From Streptomyces violaceus (GTDB lineage Bacteria > Actinomycetota > Actinomycetes > Streptomycetales > Streptomycetaceae): DNA of 9,640 bases. The position numbers and the translations under genes were made by a program. The notes below the pieces were generated by a model. That model had not been told where the DNA came from. It ran no database searches and was given only the letters and a program-made list of their open reading frames with translations. Shown piece after piece: positions 1 to 6,954 of this stretch. Numbering within the stretch: position 1 is the first letter of the stretch; every line of letters starts with the position of its first letter. The DNA lies in contig KL569126.1 in NCBI GenBank assembly GCA_000715635.1, positions 3,812 through 13,451 on the forward strand. The letters run 5' to 3'.

Positions 1-365
1 CGTCGGGGCCGGGAAGGTGGGAGAAGTGGCAGATCCGGTCGGTGTAGAGACGTGAGCCGCATGCGCAGGATTGCGACCGGGCACTGCCACGTGAACGCAG
101 CCTGCTTCAAGATGTTCCGATGCAGGTTGAGATGCAGGACATGACCGCTGCCCTGATGTCGGGTCGCGGAGTCGGGCGGGCAGAGCGCGTCAGGGTTCGC
201 CCAGCCGCCCGCCCTCAAAGCTTGCGCCTCCTTCACCGTCGGCGTGCGAGGGCCCGGGAGACAGGCCCAGCTCGCCCACCCGTACGACTTCAGCTGCCCC
301 TCGCCTTGATACTCGAGGAACATGCCGCACGCTTGCCGCACAACCAGACCAAACCTGCTGGTCAT
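1..365 (-). CDS. possible partial hypothetical protein, runs off the left edge
   Basis: A reading frame opens at an ATG (365-363) and stays open to the window edge, about 121 codons with no stop. An internal ATG at 323 is another possible start. Between about 144 and 330 the third codon positions of this frame are mostly G or C and the second positions are the poorest, as expected for a real high-GC minus-strand gene. The translation includes the segments YGWASWACLPGPRTPT and ANPDALCPPDSATRH, with a few Cys and several Trp, but I do not recognise the family. The bias weakens below about 120, so the true gene may end near there with a frameshift. No good ribosome binding site is visible. It would be divergent from the acetyltransferase starting at 411. 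It could also be an antisense shadow of an N-terminally extended acetyltransferase frame. Confidence 0.3.
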   Translation of the reverse strand, partial: MTSRFGLVVRQACGMFLEYQGEGQLKSYGWASWACLPGPRTPTVKEAQALRAGGWANPDALCPPDSATRHQGSGHVLHLNLHRNILKQAAFTWQCPVAILRMRLTSLHRPDLPLLPPSRPR

Positions 366-410
366 ACTGGCCGCCGCCGAAGCGAACAGGCCAGTTACAG
401 TGTTCTGGTG

Positions 411-929
411 GTGACACTTCGAACGATGGACGAATCCGACATCGACGCCGTAGCCGCCCTACGGGTGAAGGGCTGGCAATCCGCCTACGCTGGCATCATC
501 CCTCAGTCCTTTCTGGACGTGATGTCCCCGGAAAGCGACGCCCAACGGCGCAGGGCGGGATTCGCTTCATCACGAGGGTCGATCGTGGACTTGGTGGCCG
601 TAGACGAGGATGACGTTCCCGTCGGCTGGGTCTGCTTCGGCCCATATCGGGGCGAGACCGACGCTCAGGGTCCCGGTGAGGTGTACGCCCTCTACGTCGA
701 GCCAGCACTCATGGGCCAGGGAATCGGCCGCGCGCTGCTCGACGCCGTTCACCATCATGCTGCTGCTCAGCATTTCGCCACGCTGCAGTTGTGGGTACTA
801 CGCGACAACGCTCGTGCACGGAGGTTCTACACCCTGGCCGGTTACGCCGAGGATGGTGCGGAGGAGAGTGAAACATACAACGGAGTTCCCGTCACCGAGG
901 TGCGCTACCGGCGACCCATGTCCTCGTGA
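411..929 (+). CDS. GNAT family N-acetyltransferase
   Basis: This encodes a 172-residue single-domain GNAT protein, the usual size for the family, which transfers an acetyl group from acetyl-CoA to an amine; the substrate cannot be read from sequence. The N-terminal segment (residues 7-30: DESDIDAV, then RVKGWQSAYAGII) is typical of actinobacterial members. Motif A lies at 90-110, with EVYALYVEP followed by the pyrophosphate-binding loop MGQGIGRALL. The C-terminal NARARRFYTLAGY stretch (133-145) is the usual motif B region. The frame is open back to 120, but homology begins just after GTG 411, so I chose that start; GTG 408 and ATG 426 are alternatives and no clear Shine-Dalgarno is visible. 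It converges on the RiPP operon, with stop codons 8 bases apart. It is probably an ordinary neighbour, although a self-resistance or tailoring role is possible. Confidence 0.85.
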   Translation: MTLRTMDESDIDAVAALRVKGWQSAYAGIIPQSFLDVMSPESDAQRRRAGFASSRGSIVDLVAVDEDDVPVGWVCFGPYRGETDAQGPGEVYALYVEPALMGQGIGRALLDAVHHHAAAQHFATLQLWVLRDNARARRFYTLAGYAEDGAEESETYNGVPVTEVRYRRPMSS

Positions 930-937
930 AGCCGTCG

Positions 938-2254
938 TCAGCCCGTCGCCCTGCGAATGATCGTCTCGCACCAGCCGGCGATCTGAGGCCGCAGGGCGGG
1001 GGTAGCGGAGTTGGCGAAGGCGCGCCCCGTCTCCCACGCAGCGGTGGCCTGGATTGCGCATCCCAAGATGATTCCCGCCTTGACCTCCTTCGGCAAGTCG
1101 GCGGGCCGACCGTATTGCAGCCAGGCGCCGACGAACGGCCGGGCGAGGTCAGCTTGTGTGTGCCTGGCGAGGGCACCGCCCCGGTGCGCGAGGAGGCGGG
1201 CCAGTGTAGTGAACGGGTGTCCGACGTAAGTTGGCTGCCACTCGGAAACTTGAATGCGGTTCTCCGTGGCATAGGTGGTGAAACCGGTCGTGGCGCCGTT
1301 GACCAGTACCTGCGGCAAGACCGACGCGGCGAGCACCTCGCCGGCGTCGGAAACGCAGTCCTGAATCCATTCGAGCGAGCGGGCGCCGAATCCCCTGCCG
1401 AGGGTCTCGTACGTTTGCCATTCTTGAACACTCGCGCGGAAGCGGGAGGCCCACTCGTCGGCCGGGACCGCGTTGGAACCGATTCCCGCCATAGAGGATC
1501 GGAACTGCAACTCGGCCATGGACCGTAGCGCGGAGGACCACTGTGACAGGTCTCCGAGTGCTGCCAGGCTAGTGCCGAGGGGAGCTTCCCTGAGTTCGGC
1601 ACCGAGGTCCGGGAAGAAAGCAATGAGGTCCGGTCGCCATCCCCGAAGAAGTCCACGGGCCTCCGCATGGTGGAGGGCGTCGCCCGACCACCCCGCCGTT
1701 TCATCCCGTGAGGCCGCACTATGGATCTCGTATAGGCCGCGACTGTTGGCAGCGCGCAAGATTATGTGTCCGAGTCGCATTTTGTACGGATAGATTTCGG
1801 TTGGTTCCTCGAAGTGAGCGTTCAATCGGCTGCGCAGTCCGGTGAGCCAGTCCGGTCTGCACCAGGGCAGTTGCGGCGTTTCGAGGATTTGCTCGACCAC
1901 CGAGTCGTAGAAGCGATCGTGTCCCTCGGCACTGCTCAGAGTGGTGCGCACGGCGCGGGCCACGTCGGCACGGTGCTCGTCGGCAGGTATCCACCGCCTG
2001 TCAGCGAAGGAGTCGCCTTGGACCTCCGCGACGAAGAGGCGTCGCTTCCCTTGCGACGAGGGCACCTCGATTACTTGCCGCAGGAAGAGATGGCCCCCCA
2101 GTTCCTCCTCCAGGCACCGGCTGACGTGGACCGCTTCCTGACAGGTTTCATCGACACGAACCGGGATGACACAGGAAGACCGGACGTCTCCATCGATCAT
2201 GTTCTTTCCGTCCCGCGGCCGAAGCAGTAGGACTCCAGCGTTGATTCCGCTCAT
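938..2254 (-). CDS. Nudix-like/APH-like fusion, degenerate phosphotransferase (pseudokinase) of the RiPP operon
   Basis: This 438-residue protein is the last gene of the operon. The ATG lies 10 bases after the upstream permease stop, behind a GAGGA ribosome site. Residues 1-130 resemble a Nudix domain with a decayed Nudix box: EEELGG at 49-54 survives but the GG-x5-E part is missing. From PDWL (134) onwards it follows actinobacterial aminoglycoside/choline phosphotransferase-like proteins: a strand pair ending VLR-like IILRAANSRGLYEIHS (164-179), a WSSALRSMAELQ helix (239-250), and a SEWQPTYVGHPF segment (337-348) where active members have DW..A..GHPF. The ATP-binding Lys is not seen (YEIHS in place of YFKA). 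The HxDxxxxN catalytic loop is replaced by VNGATTGFTTYATEN (318-332), and the metal Asp is Glu (EW). Phosphotransfer therefore looks unlikely. I infer a scaffold, leader-binding or other non-kinase role in peptide modification, as APH-like proteins recur in other RiPP clusters. Family assignment is by motif only. Confidence 0.75.
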   Translation of the reverse strand: MSGINAGVLLLRPRDGKNMIDGDVRSSCVIPVRVDETCQEAVHVSRCLEEELGGHLFLRQVIEVPSSQGKRRLFVAEVQGDSFADRRWIPADEHRADVARAVRTTLSSAEGHDRFYDSVVEQILETPQLPWCRPDWLTGLRSRLNAHFEEPTEIYPYKMRLGHIILRAANSRGLYEIHSAASRDETAGWSGDALHHAEARGLLRGWRPDLIAFFPDLGAELREAPLGTSLAALGDLSQWSSALRSMAELQFRSSMAGIGSNAVPADEWASRFRASVQEWQTYETLGRGFGARSLEWIQDCVSDAGEVLAASVLPQVLVNGATTGFTTYATENRIQVSEWQPTYVGHPFTTLARLLAHRGGALARHTQADLARPFVGAWLQYGRPADLPKEVKAGIILGCAIQATAAWETGRAFANSATPALRPQIAGWCETIIRRATG

Positions 2255-2264
2255 GCGGTCTTCC

Positions 2265-3059
2265 TCACCCTTCCCGACGCATTCTCGACTCGAGCCGACT
2301 GAAAGAAGCCAGCATCACCAGTGCCCATACCGCGGCGACCAGGACCTCACTCCCGGCGTTCCAGAGGATCGCGCCCTTGAAGTCCTGTGACCCCATCTCC
2401 CGTACCGCTTGCGCCACATGCCGCACCGGCAGCACATGGGAAGTGACCTGCACCCATTTGGGAAGGACCGAGAGGGGAACCACAAGTGCGGCGCCGATAG
2501 AGATCGTGCTGATGGCGACGTTCATCAGAAGGAAGACGTTGCTGGCGACAAGGCCCAGCACGCCCAGAGCCATGCCGAAGAACGCTGACGAAAGACATCC
2601 GAGGAACAGAAGAGCGATGAACATGATCAGGTGACGCGGGGAGAGGAGGACGCGCAGCGCAATCATCCCGCCTGCCAGGGTGAGAACAGAGGCCACGATA
2701 CCCATGAAGCTGTATGGGACGGCCCGCATCAGCAGCAGGTAACTCCTCGACCGGCGGCTGACCAGGATGTGCTCGAACGTGCCGAAGTGCCGCTCGCTGG
2801 TCAGTGCCATGACGCCGCCGGCGATCGACGGTGTGCAAGCGGCGAGCATGGCGCCTCCGAGGAGGAAGAATCGCGCGTCCTCGACCCCGAGATTCGATCC
2901 GAGGAACGCGAAGAAGATCAATTCCATGATCGGAGTTGCCACCATGGCCAGTACGAAATGCCTCGGTGCAAGCCAGTTGAACAGGGCCCGGAACGACAAG
3001 AACGAGGTGTTCCAGCAGGAGATCACCTGGGTGTAGATGTGTGGTTGGGAACGCGTCAC
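2265..3059 (-). CDS. ABC-2 type transporter permease (second permease)
   Basis: This encodes a 264-residue integral membrane permease. The frame is open up to 3155, but GTG 3059 overlaps the stop of the preceding permease (GTGA) and has GGGAGAGG about 9 bases upstream, so I chose that start. About six hydrophobic segments are visible: roughly 36-54, 64-82, 112-136, 143-170, 173-198 and 236-252. Between the second and third lies ERHFGTFEHILVSR (89-102), matching the ExxxGTxExLL-type coupling helix of ABC-2 permeases that contacts the ATPase. It is about the same size as the preceding permease and probably pairs with it as a heterodimer driven by the ATPase at 3841-4845. The likely role is export of the modified peptide, self-immunity, or both. 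Confidence 0.88.
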   Translation of the reverse strand: MTRSQPHIYTQVISCWNTSFLSFRALFNWLAPRHFVLAMVATPIMELIFFAFLGSNLGVEDARFFLLGGAMLAACTPSIAGGVMALTSERHFGTFEHILVSRRSRSYLLLMRAVPYSFMGIVASVLTLAGGMIALRVLLSPRHLIMFIALLFLGCLSSAFFGMALGVLGLVASNVFLLMNVAISTISIGAALVVPLSVLPKWVQVTSHVLPVRHVAQAVREMGSQDFKGAILWNAGSEVLVAAVWALVMLASFSRLESRMRREG

Positions 3060-3844
3060 CACAGGTTTACCTCTCCCTTGTCCCGTGACCGCCTGGCCAC
3101 GACGTTGATGGCCCACGAGCCCACGAGCAGATAGACGACACCCGTGGCCGCGCACGACGCCAGGCCGAACCAGTAGGGCGATCCGGTAGCAGCCGCCCGT
3201 ACTGCTTCAGCGCCCCAGGACATGGGTAGGACGCGCGAAACCGGACGCAGCGGCTCGATGAGTCCTGAGACGGGGACCAGGATGCCGGAGAGCATCCACA
3301 GCGGCGCGATCATCGGGGAAGCCATGCTTTCGGCCCGTCGCGCCTGAACGAAGAGTGCGGCGATGAGAAGGCCGAAGCAACCCATCGCCAGAGTGGTCAC
3401 CAAGGCGGCCAGTGTCATTCCCGGCACGTGCGCCAAATCCACGCGCACGTCGAACACGACTACACCCCACAGGAGCGTGAGCAGCATTGACGCTGCTCCG
3501 AACACCGAGGCCGCTGTGGTGATGGGAATGATGATGGAAGAGAACCTCTTCGGCGACCCCAGCAGGAACTCCAGAGTGCCTTGATAGCGCTGGGCTTTGA
3601 TCACGGTGCCTGCACCGAACATGATGCTGCTCCACATCCCCATCAGGCCGGCGCCAATCATGAGATCGGCGAGATTTTGCTGTCGGCCGCCCGCCACATG
3701 GAGGAAGTAGGCGATGCATGCGTAGAAGATCGGGGTGATCAAGTTGAGAGCCACGTCCGACGTCTCACGGCTGAGGTCGCGGATGTGAAATCTCGTGGCG
3801 GTGAGGAAAGACACGGCGCCGCTCAACGCTGCGGACATGTTCAT
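3056..3844 (-). CDS. ABC-2 type transporter permease (first permease)
   Basis: This encodes a 262-residue membrane protein. Its ATG overlaps the ATPase stop codon by 4 bases (ATGA), and its own stop overlaps the start of the next permease, indicating translational coupling through the transporter genes. Hydrophobic segments lie at about 31-52, 60-82, 103-131, 142-167, 173-195 and 226-249. The cytoplasmic coupling motif RYQGTLEFLLGSPKR (86-100) follows the second segment, which is typical of DrrB/ABC-2 antibiotic and bacteriocin exporters. PMIAPLWMLSGILVPVSGL (177-195) matches the conserved fifth-helix region of the family. With no separate immunity gene in the operon, this exporter is the best candidate for producer protection. 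Confidence 0.9.
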   Translation of the reverse strand: MNMSAALSGAVSFLTATRFHIRDLSRETSDVALNLITPIFYACIAYFLHVAGGRQQNLADLMIGAGLMGMWSSIMFGAGTVIKAQRYQGTLEFLLGSPKRFSSIIIPITTAASVFGAASMLLTLLWGVVVFDVRVDLAHVPGMTLAALVTTLAMGCFGLLIAALFVQARRAESMASPMIAPLWMLSGILVPVSGLIEPLRPVSRVLPMSWGAEAVRAAATGSPYWFGLASCAATGVVYLLVGSWAINVVARRSRDKGEVNLW

Positions 3845-4845
3845 TCCGGTGCTCCAGTGTTGCCCTGGCTCACAAGGGACACGTAGGTGTCCTCGAGGGC
3901 CGGTTCCCTCAGAGACAGGTGAAGCAGTGAGGTCTCCTCAGCGCTTTCCAGTCCCTTCCTCACGATCGCATCGGCCTCTTCCGGCGCAGCGAGCGAGGTG
4001 CGGACGGTTATCAGTTCCCGATCGCTAAGAAACTCAAGCGAAGCGTCGACGACCGAGGGCAGTCGGGTGAGTTTGTCGCAGAGTGAGGCGTTAGCACCAC
4101 GGGTCTCGAGCCGCGCCACGATGCCGGTCTCCGCTGCCGCGGCCAGATCTCTGGCGGTGCCCTGCACGAGGATCCGGCCGTGGTCAATGACGGCAAGGCG
4201 GTCGCAGAGTTCTTCCGCTTCGAACATGTAGTGCGTCGTCAGGAGGACGGTCTTCCCCGCGTCCCGGAGCTGGTGCACGGCTGCCCTGATGTTCCGGGCG
4301 GCGACCGGGTCGAGCCCGTTGGTGGGCTCGTCGAGAAAGATGACGCTGGGGTCGTGCAGGAGGCTGCGGGCGATATGAAGTCTCTGCTTCATGCCACGCG
4401 AGTACGTCTCCACGCGATCTTCTCGGCGCTCGGTGAGGTTGACCAACTCGAGCAGCTCGTCCACGCGCTTGGGCTGTTCACGCATGGGGAGCTGGTACAG
4501 GTCGGCGAAGAAGAGCAGGTTGTCCCGGGCACTGAGACGGTCGTAGAAGCCCTTCTCCCCTCCGAAGGCGTAGCCGATGTGAGCCCGGACGCTGTCCGGG
4601 TCGGCGGCTACGTCGATGCCATGGATTCGCACGGACCCGCTGCTGGGCAGGAGCAGCGTGGTGAGGATCCTGACCGTTGTGGTCTTACCGGCTCCGTTCG
4701 GGCCGAGCAGTCCGAAGAGACTGCCTGGTTGGATCTCCAGGTCAATACCCCGCAGGGCGTGCGTTTCCTGAGTGGTTCGATGGAGGAAACTGCCCTTCTT
4801 GGCCTTGAAATGCCGCCGCAGGTTCTGGATGGATATCGCGGACAT
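3841..4845 (-). CDS. ABC transporter ATP-binding protein (DrrA-like)
   Basis: This 334-residue ATPase powers the two ABC-2 permeases encoded directly after it. Walker A is GPNGAGKT (48-55), the ABC signature lies in YSRGMKQR (148-155), Walker B is VIFLDEP (168-174), the D-loop is GLDP (177-180), and the switch His is H205 in LLTTHYMFEAEE. About 100 residues follow the nucleotide-binding domain, as in DrrA-type drug exporters with a C-terminal accessory domain. The Q-loop region reads IGYAFGGEKGFYDRLS (90-105), so the usual Gln is not evident. The ATG starts 6 bases after the third oxidoreductase gene, with GAGG only about 13 bases upstream, so coupling is likely. The gene ends in a 4-base overlap with the first permease. 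Confidence 0.93.
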   Translation of the reverse strand: MSAISIQNLRRHFKAKKGSFLHRTTQETHALRGIDLEIQPGSLFGLLGPNGAGKTTTVRILTTLLLPSSGSVRIHGIDVAADPDSVRAHIGYAFGGEKGFYDRLSARDNLLFFADLYQLPMREQPKRVDELLELVNLTERREDRVETYSRGMKQRLHIARSLLHDPSVIFLDEPTNGLDPVAARNIRAAVHQLRDAGKTVLLTTHYMFEAEELCDRLAVIDHGRILVQGTARDLAAAAETGIVARLETRGANASLCDKLTRLPSVVDASLEFLSDRELITVRTSLAAPEEADAIVRKGLESAEETSLLHLSLREPALEDTYVSLVSQGNTGAPE

Positions 4846-4851
4846 GACTGA

Positions 4852-5862
4852 TCAACAACCTCGTGTTTCCAGGCTGGCGTGATACGTGCGAAGGGCTGGG
4901 CCCAGTGTCTGATCCCTCTTGGGCAGAGTCGGCTCCACACGGCCCGCAGTCGCGGTAAGGACGATGCCCATGCTCTCGGCGACCTGGCCAAGCGTCTCCG
5001 TCAGATGACCCAGGTCTAGCAGGACGGTGGGGTACACCGTGCTGGTGCGGTACCTCCAGTGGACACGCTCGATCGCCAGATGGATGGACAAATAGACGCC
5101 GCTGCCGCCCGGTGTCGCGTGAGCGCTCTCGCCATGATCGCACTGCGAGGCCGGCAGAGCCACCAAGCTGTGCTCGCTTGGGTGGTAGTAGTAAGCGGTT
5201 CGCCCATCTGATTTCAGCTTGGTAGTCACAGAAATGTCGAACGGATGCGACGCGCCGAACGACGGCGGGGTCCTGCGGCTCCTCGGCAGGGGACCGAAGT
5301 TCATCTCCGACTGCACGCCGTACGTTAGGTGCAGCAGGCGGCCGAGTCTTCCTAGGAAGTCTTCTTCGGTCTCCCGCTCAGGGAGTGGAAGCTGGACCCG
5401 TGCCCATGTCTCTGGGACTTGCGTGGCGGAAGCCGGCGGATTGGTCTCTTCCGCGTAGCTGTACATCAGCTGGATGTCCGCGTCCTTCGTCGCGGGGTCC
5501 CGGTAGTTCACGGGCGGTGAGATCACCGCCCACTGGCGGTCACGCAGGTTGCCGGCGTCCCGCTCCGGGGTGCTCGGGGAAGGACCGACGAGGACGCCCG
5601 CCTCGACGAAGGATTTGAAGCAGGCTTCGCCCTGTCCCTCCGGTACGCCGGCGTCTTCGAGGGCGTGAATGACCTGCTCCTGCTTCATCGTCCCCGAGGA
5701 GGCCAGTGCGGCCAGTGAATGGCCGAGCCACCTGGGCAACGTGTTCAGTATGCGGTGGCTGCCTCGTGCCGGATCGTCCATGAGCCACATCTCTCCCACC
5801 CGTATGAGGGATACGGTGGGTGAAAGCTGCCACTCGTCGCCGGCCGCCCGAATCTCGCTCAT
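4852..5862 (-). CDS. SagB-type flavin oxidoreductase homologue, third paralogue (divergent)
   Basis: This 336-residue protein begins at ATG 5862, 8 bases after the previous gene's stop. An open frame extends to 6111, but that part overlaps the previous gene out of frame and has no homology. Residues 15-95 form a winged-helix-like N-terminus (VSLIRVGEMWLMDD, then helices to FVEAGVLVG). The nitroreductase-fold part is recognisable from RRTPPSFGASHPFDISV (196-212), which aligns with the SagB RxAPSxGAxxPxE motif but lacks the usual Glu. YRTSTVYPTVLLDLGHL (271-287) and LGQVAESMGI (291-300) match the family's YR..YR..LLDxGHLxQNL..A..LG element. SagB/McbC proteins are FMN-dependent dehydrogenases, classically oxidising azolines to azoles. 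With no cyclodehydratase here, the substrate must differ or the protein may be structural. Confidence 0.78.
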   Translation of the reverse strand: MSEIRAAGDEWQLSPTVSLIRVGEMWLMDDPARGSHRILNTLPRWLGHSLAALASSGTMKQEQVIHALEDAGVPEGQGEACFKSFVEAGVLVGPSPSTPERDAGNLRDRQWAVISPPVNYRDPATKDADIQLMYSYAEETNPPASATQVPETWARVQLPLPERETEEDFLGRLGRLLHLTYGVQSEMNFGPLPRSRRTPPSFGASHPFDISVTTKLKSDGRTAYYYHPSEHSLVALPASQCDHGESAHATPGGSGVYLSIHLAIERVHWRYRTSTVYPTVLLDLGHLTETLGQVAESMGIVLTATAGRVEPTLPKRDQTLGPALRTYHASLETRGC

Positions 5863-5870
5863 GGTCCGTG

Positions 5871-6941
5871 CTATCCAGCGGTGAGGAGGTAGACCCCGGT
5901 CTCCTCGAAACGCTTTGTGCCTATCAAGCTGTCGGTGAGAGCAGCGTAATGAGCGGGCGTGGGGAACGTCTCGAACCCCAGCGAGGTCCAGGCGAGCAGG
6001 TAACGCTGGGCGAACTGGCCGAGGCATTCCATCATCGACCGATATCCGTGCGGGTTGTTCGCATATCGGTACAGGTGACGCTCCCAGACGACTGAGAGAA
6101 GAAGCGAGCACGAACCCGAACTTGCTCTCGACTGGCCGACGAACGCGGTCTGAACCTCGTCCCGCAGATCCCCGCTCCTGATGAGCCCGAGCCCATGGCC
6201 ATCGGGGTCGTAGTGATAGATGCCAGGAGCGAGACCTTCGACGTCATAGACGATGACGCTGGTCTCCACGTCGCCGTAACTGTTGTGCATGAGCGCGGAG
6301 GGCGTCTGCTCGTACGCCTCCTGCGCCGCACGTCGCTGAGTGACGAGGGGAACATTGGCGTCTGCCAGCACACGGCTGAGTTGTGCGGCCGTCATCCTCT
6401 GCTTGGTCCACGGGCGGTGGCTGCGGCGCGACAGCAGGACGTCCGCCAGGTCGCGGTCCGCGGGCTCGGCGGGTTTGGGCAAGGGCTGGTAAGGAACGTC
6501 CAGCTTCTTCCAGAACGCCGGGGGCTGGCGCTCTTCAATGCGGGCACGGAGGACGTCCTCGGTGTCGGCAGGAGCAGGCGACCCAAGGACGTCCGAATAG
6601 ACCTGCCGGTCCGCCATGCAGTGGTAGACCAGGGCGTCCGTCCACCCGTACTTCTGCCACACACGGACCTGGGGCATCAGCTCGTGCTCGCTGTCAGACG
6701 GCCGCAAGATCCGCGAGTCGATGAGGCGGGTGACCAGGTGCTCGACGCTCCGATCGTCGGCATCAAGAGCTTTCCTGAACCTGGCGACAAGCTCGTCTCG
6801 GCCGATTGGTCCGGTCACTGAGGCGAGGACGGTGAGACAACGGACATCTGGCATCCGATACGTCTTGCCTTCGAGGAGAAGGTCACATTGCAGGGGGTCC
6901 TCGAGACGGATCCGCATGAATTCATTGAGGAGGTAGTTCAC
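5871..6941 (-). CDS. SagB-type flavin oxidoreductase homologue, second paralogue
   Basis: This encodes a 356-residue protein. GTG 6941 lies 13 bases below the preceding gene's stop, with GAGAGGAA about 8 bases upstream; the internal ATG at codon 9 is an alternative. Residues 15-80 look like a strand pair plus winged helix (LLLEGKTYRM, then LTRLIDSRILRPS-like end), possibly leader-binding. The nitroreductase part starts with ADVLLSRRSHRPW (166-178), the classical RRSxR FMN-contact motif. The SagB PSxGAxxPxE segment is altered to TPSALMHNSYGDVETSVIVY (213-232), and LAPGIYHYDPDGHGL (237-251) matches the family's GxYHYDPxxHxL strand. The C-terminus holds ERHLYRYANNPHGYRSMMEC (287-306) and a long helix before LGFETFP. 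The FMN-contact region is retained, so it is probably a flavoprotein, but its active-site chemistry may differ from the first paralogue. Confidence 0.82.
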   Translation of the reverse strand: MNYLLNEFMRIRLEDPLQCDLLLEGKTYRMPDVRCLTVLASVTGPIGRDELVARFRKALDADDRSVEHLVTRLIDSRILRPSDSEHELMPQVRVWQKYGWTDALVYHCMADRQVYSDVLGSPAPADTEDVLRARIEERQPPAFWKKLDVPYQPLPKPAEPADRDLADVLLSRRSHRPWTKQRMTAAQLSRVLADANVPLVTQRRAAQEAYEQTPSALMHNSYGDVETSVIVYDVEGLAPGIYHYDPDGHGLGLIRSGDLRDEVQTAFVGQSRASSGSCSLLLSVVWERHLYRYANNPHGYRSMMECLGQFAQRYLLAWTSLGFETFPTPAHYAALTDSLIGTKRFEETGVYLLTAG

Positions 6942-6954
6942 GATCGGATTCCTC

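Noticed and set aside
119..138. Direct repeat GATGCAGG twice, 12 bases apart
   Set aside because: It is an 8-base repeat, expected by chance, with no third copy or context.
892..1719. Long overlapping frames antisense to or out of frame with the APH-like gene (892-1719 minus, 926-1528 plus)
   Set aside because: They are shadows in GC-rich DNA; their amino-acid composition is Arg/Pro/Ser-rich with no motifs, whereas the 938-2254 frame shows family signatures and operon spacing.
3060..3155. Extension of the second permease to 3155
   Set aside because: It lies inside the first permease gene, is polar and Arg/Gly-rich, and GTG 3059 has a good ribosome site and stop/start overlap.
5863..6111. 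N-terminal extension of the third oxidoreductase to a start at 6111
   Set aside because: It overlaps the second oxidoreductase by 241 bases out of frame, is low-complexity, and homology begins after ATG 5862.
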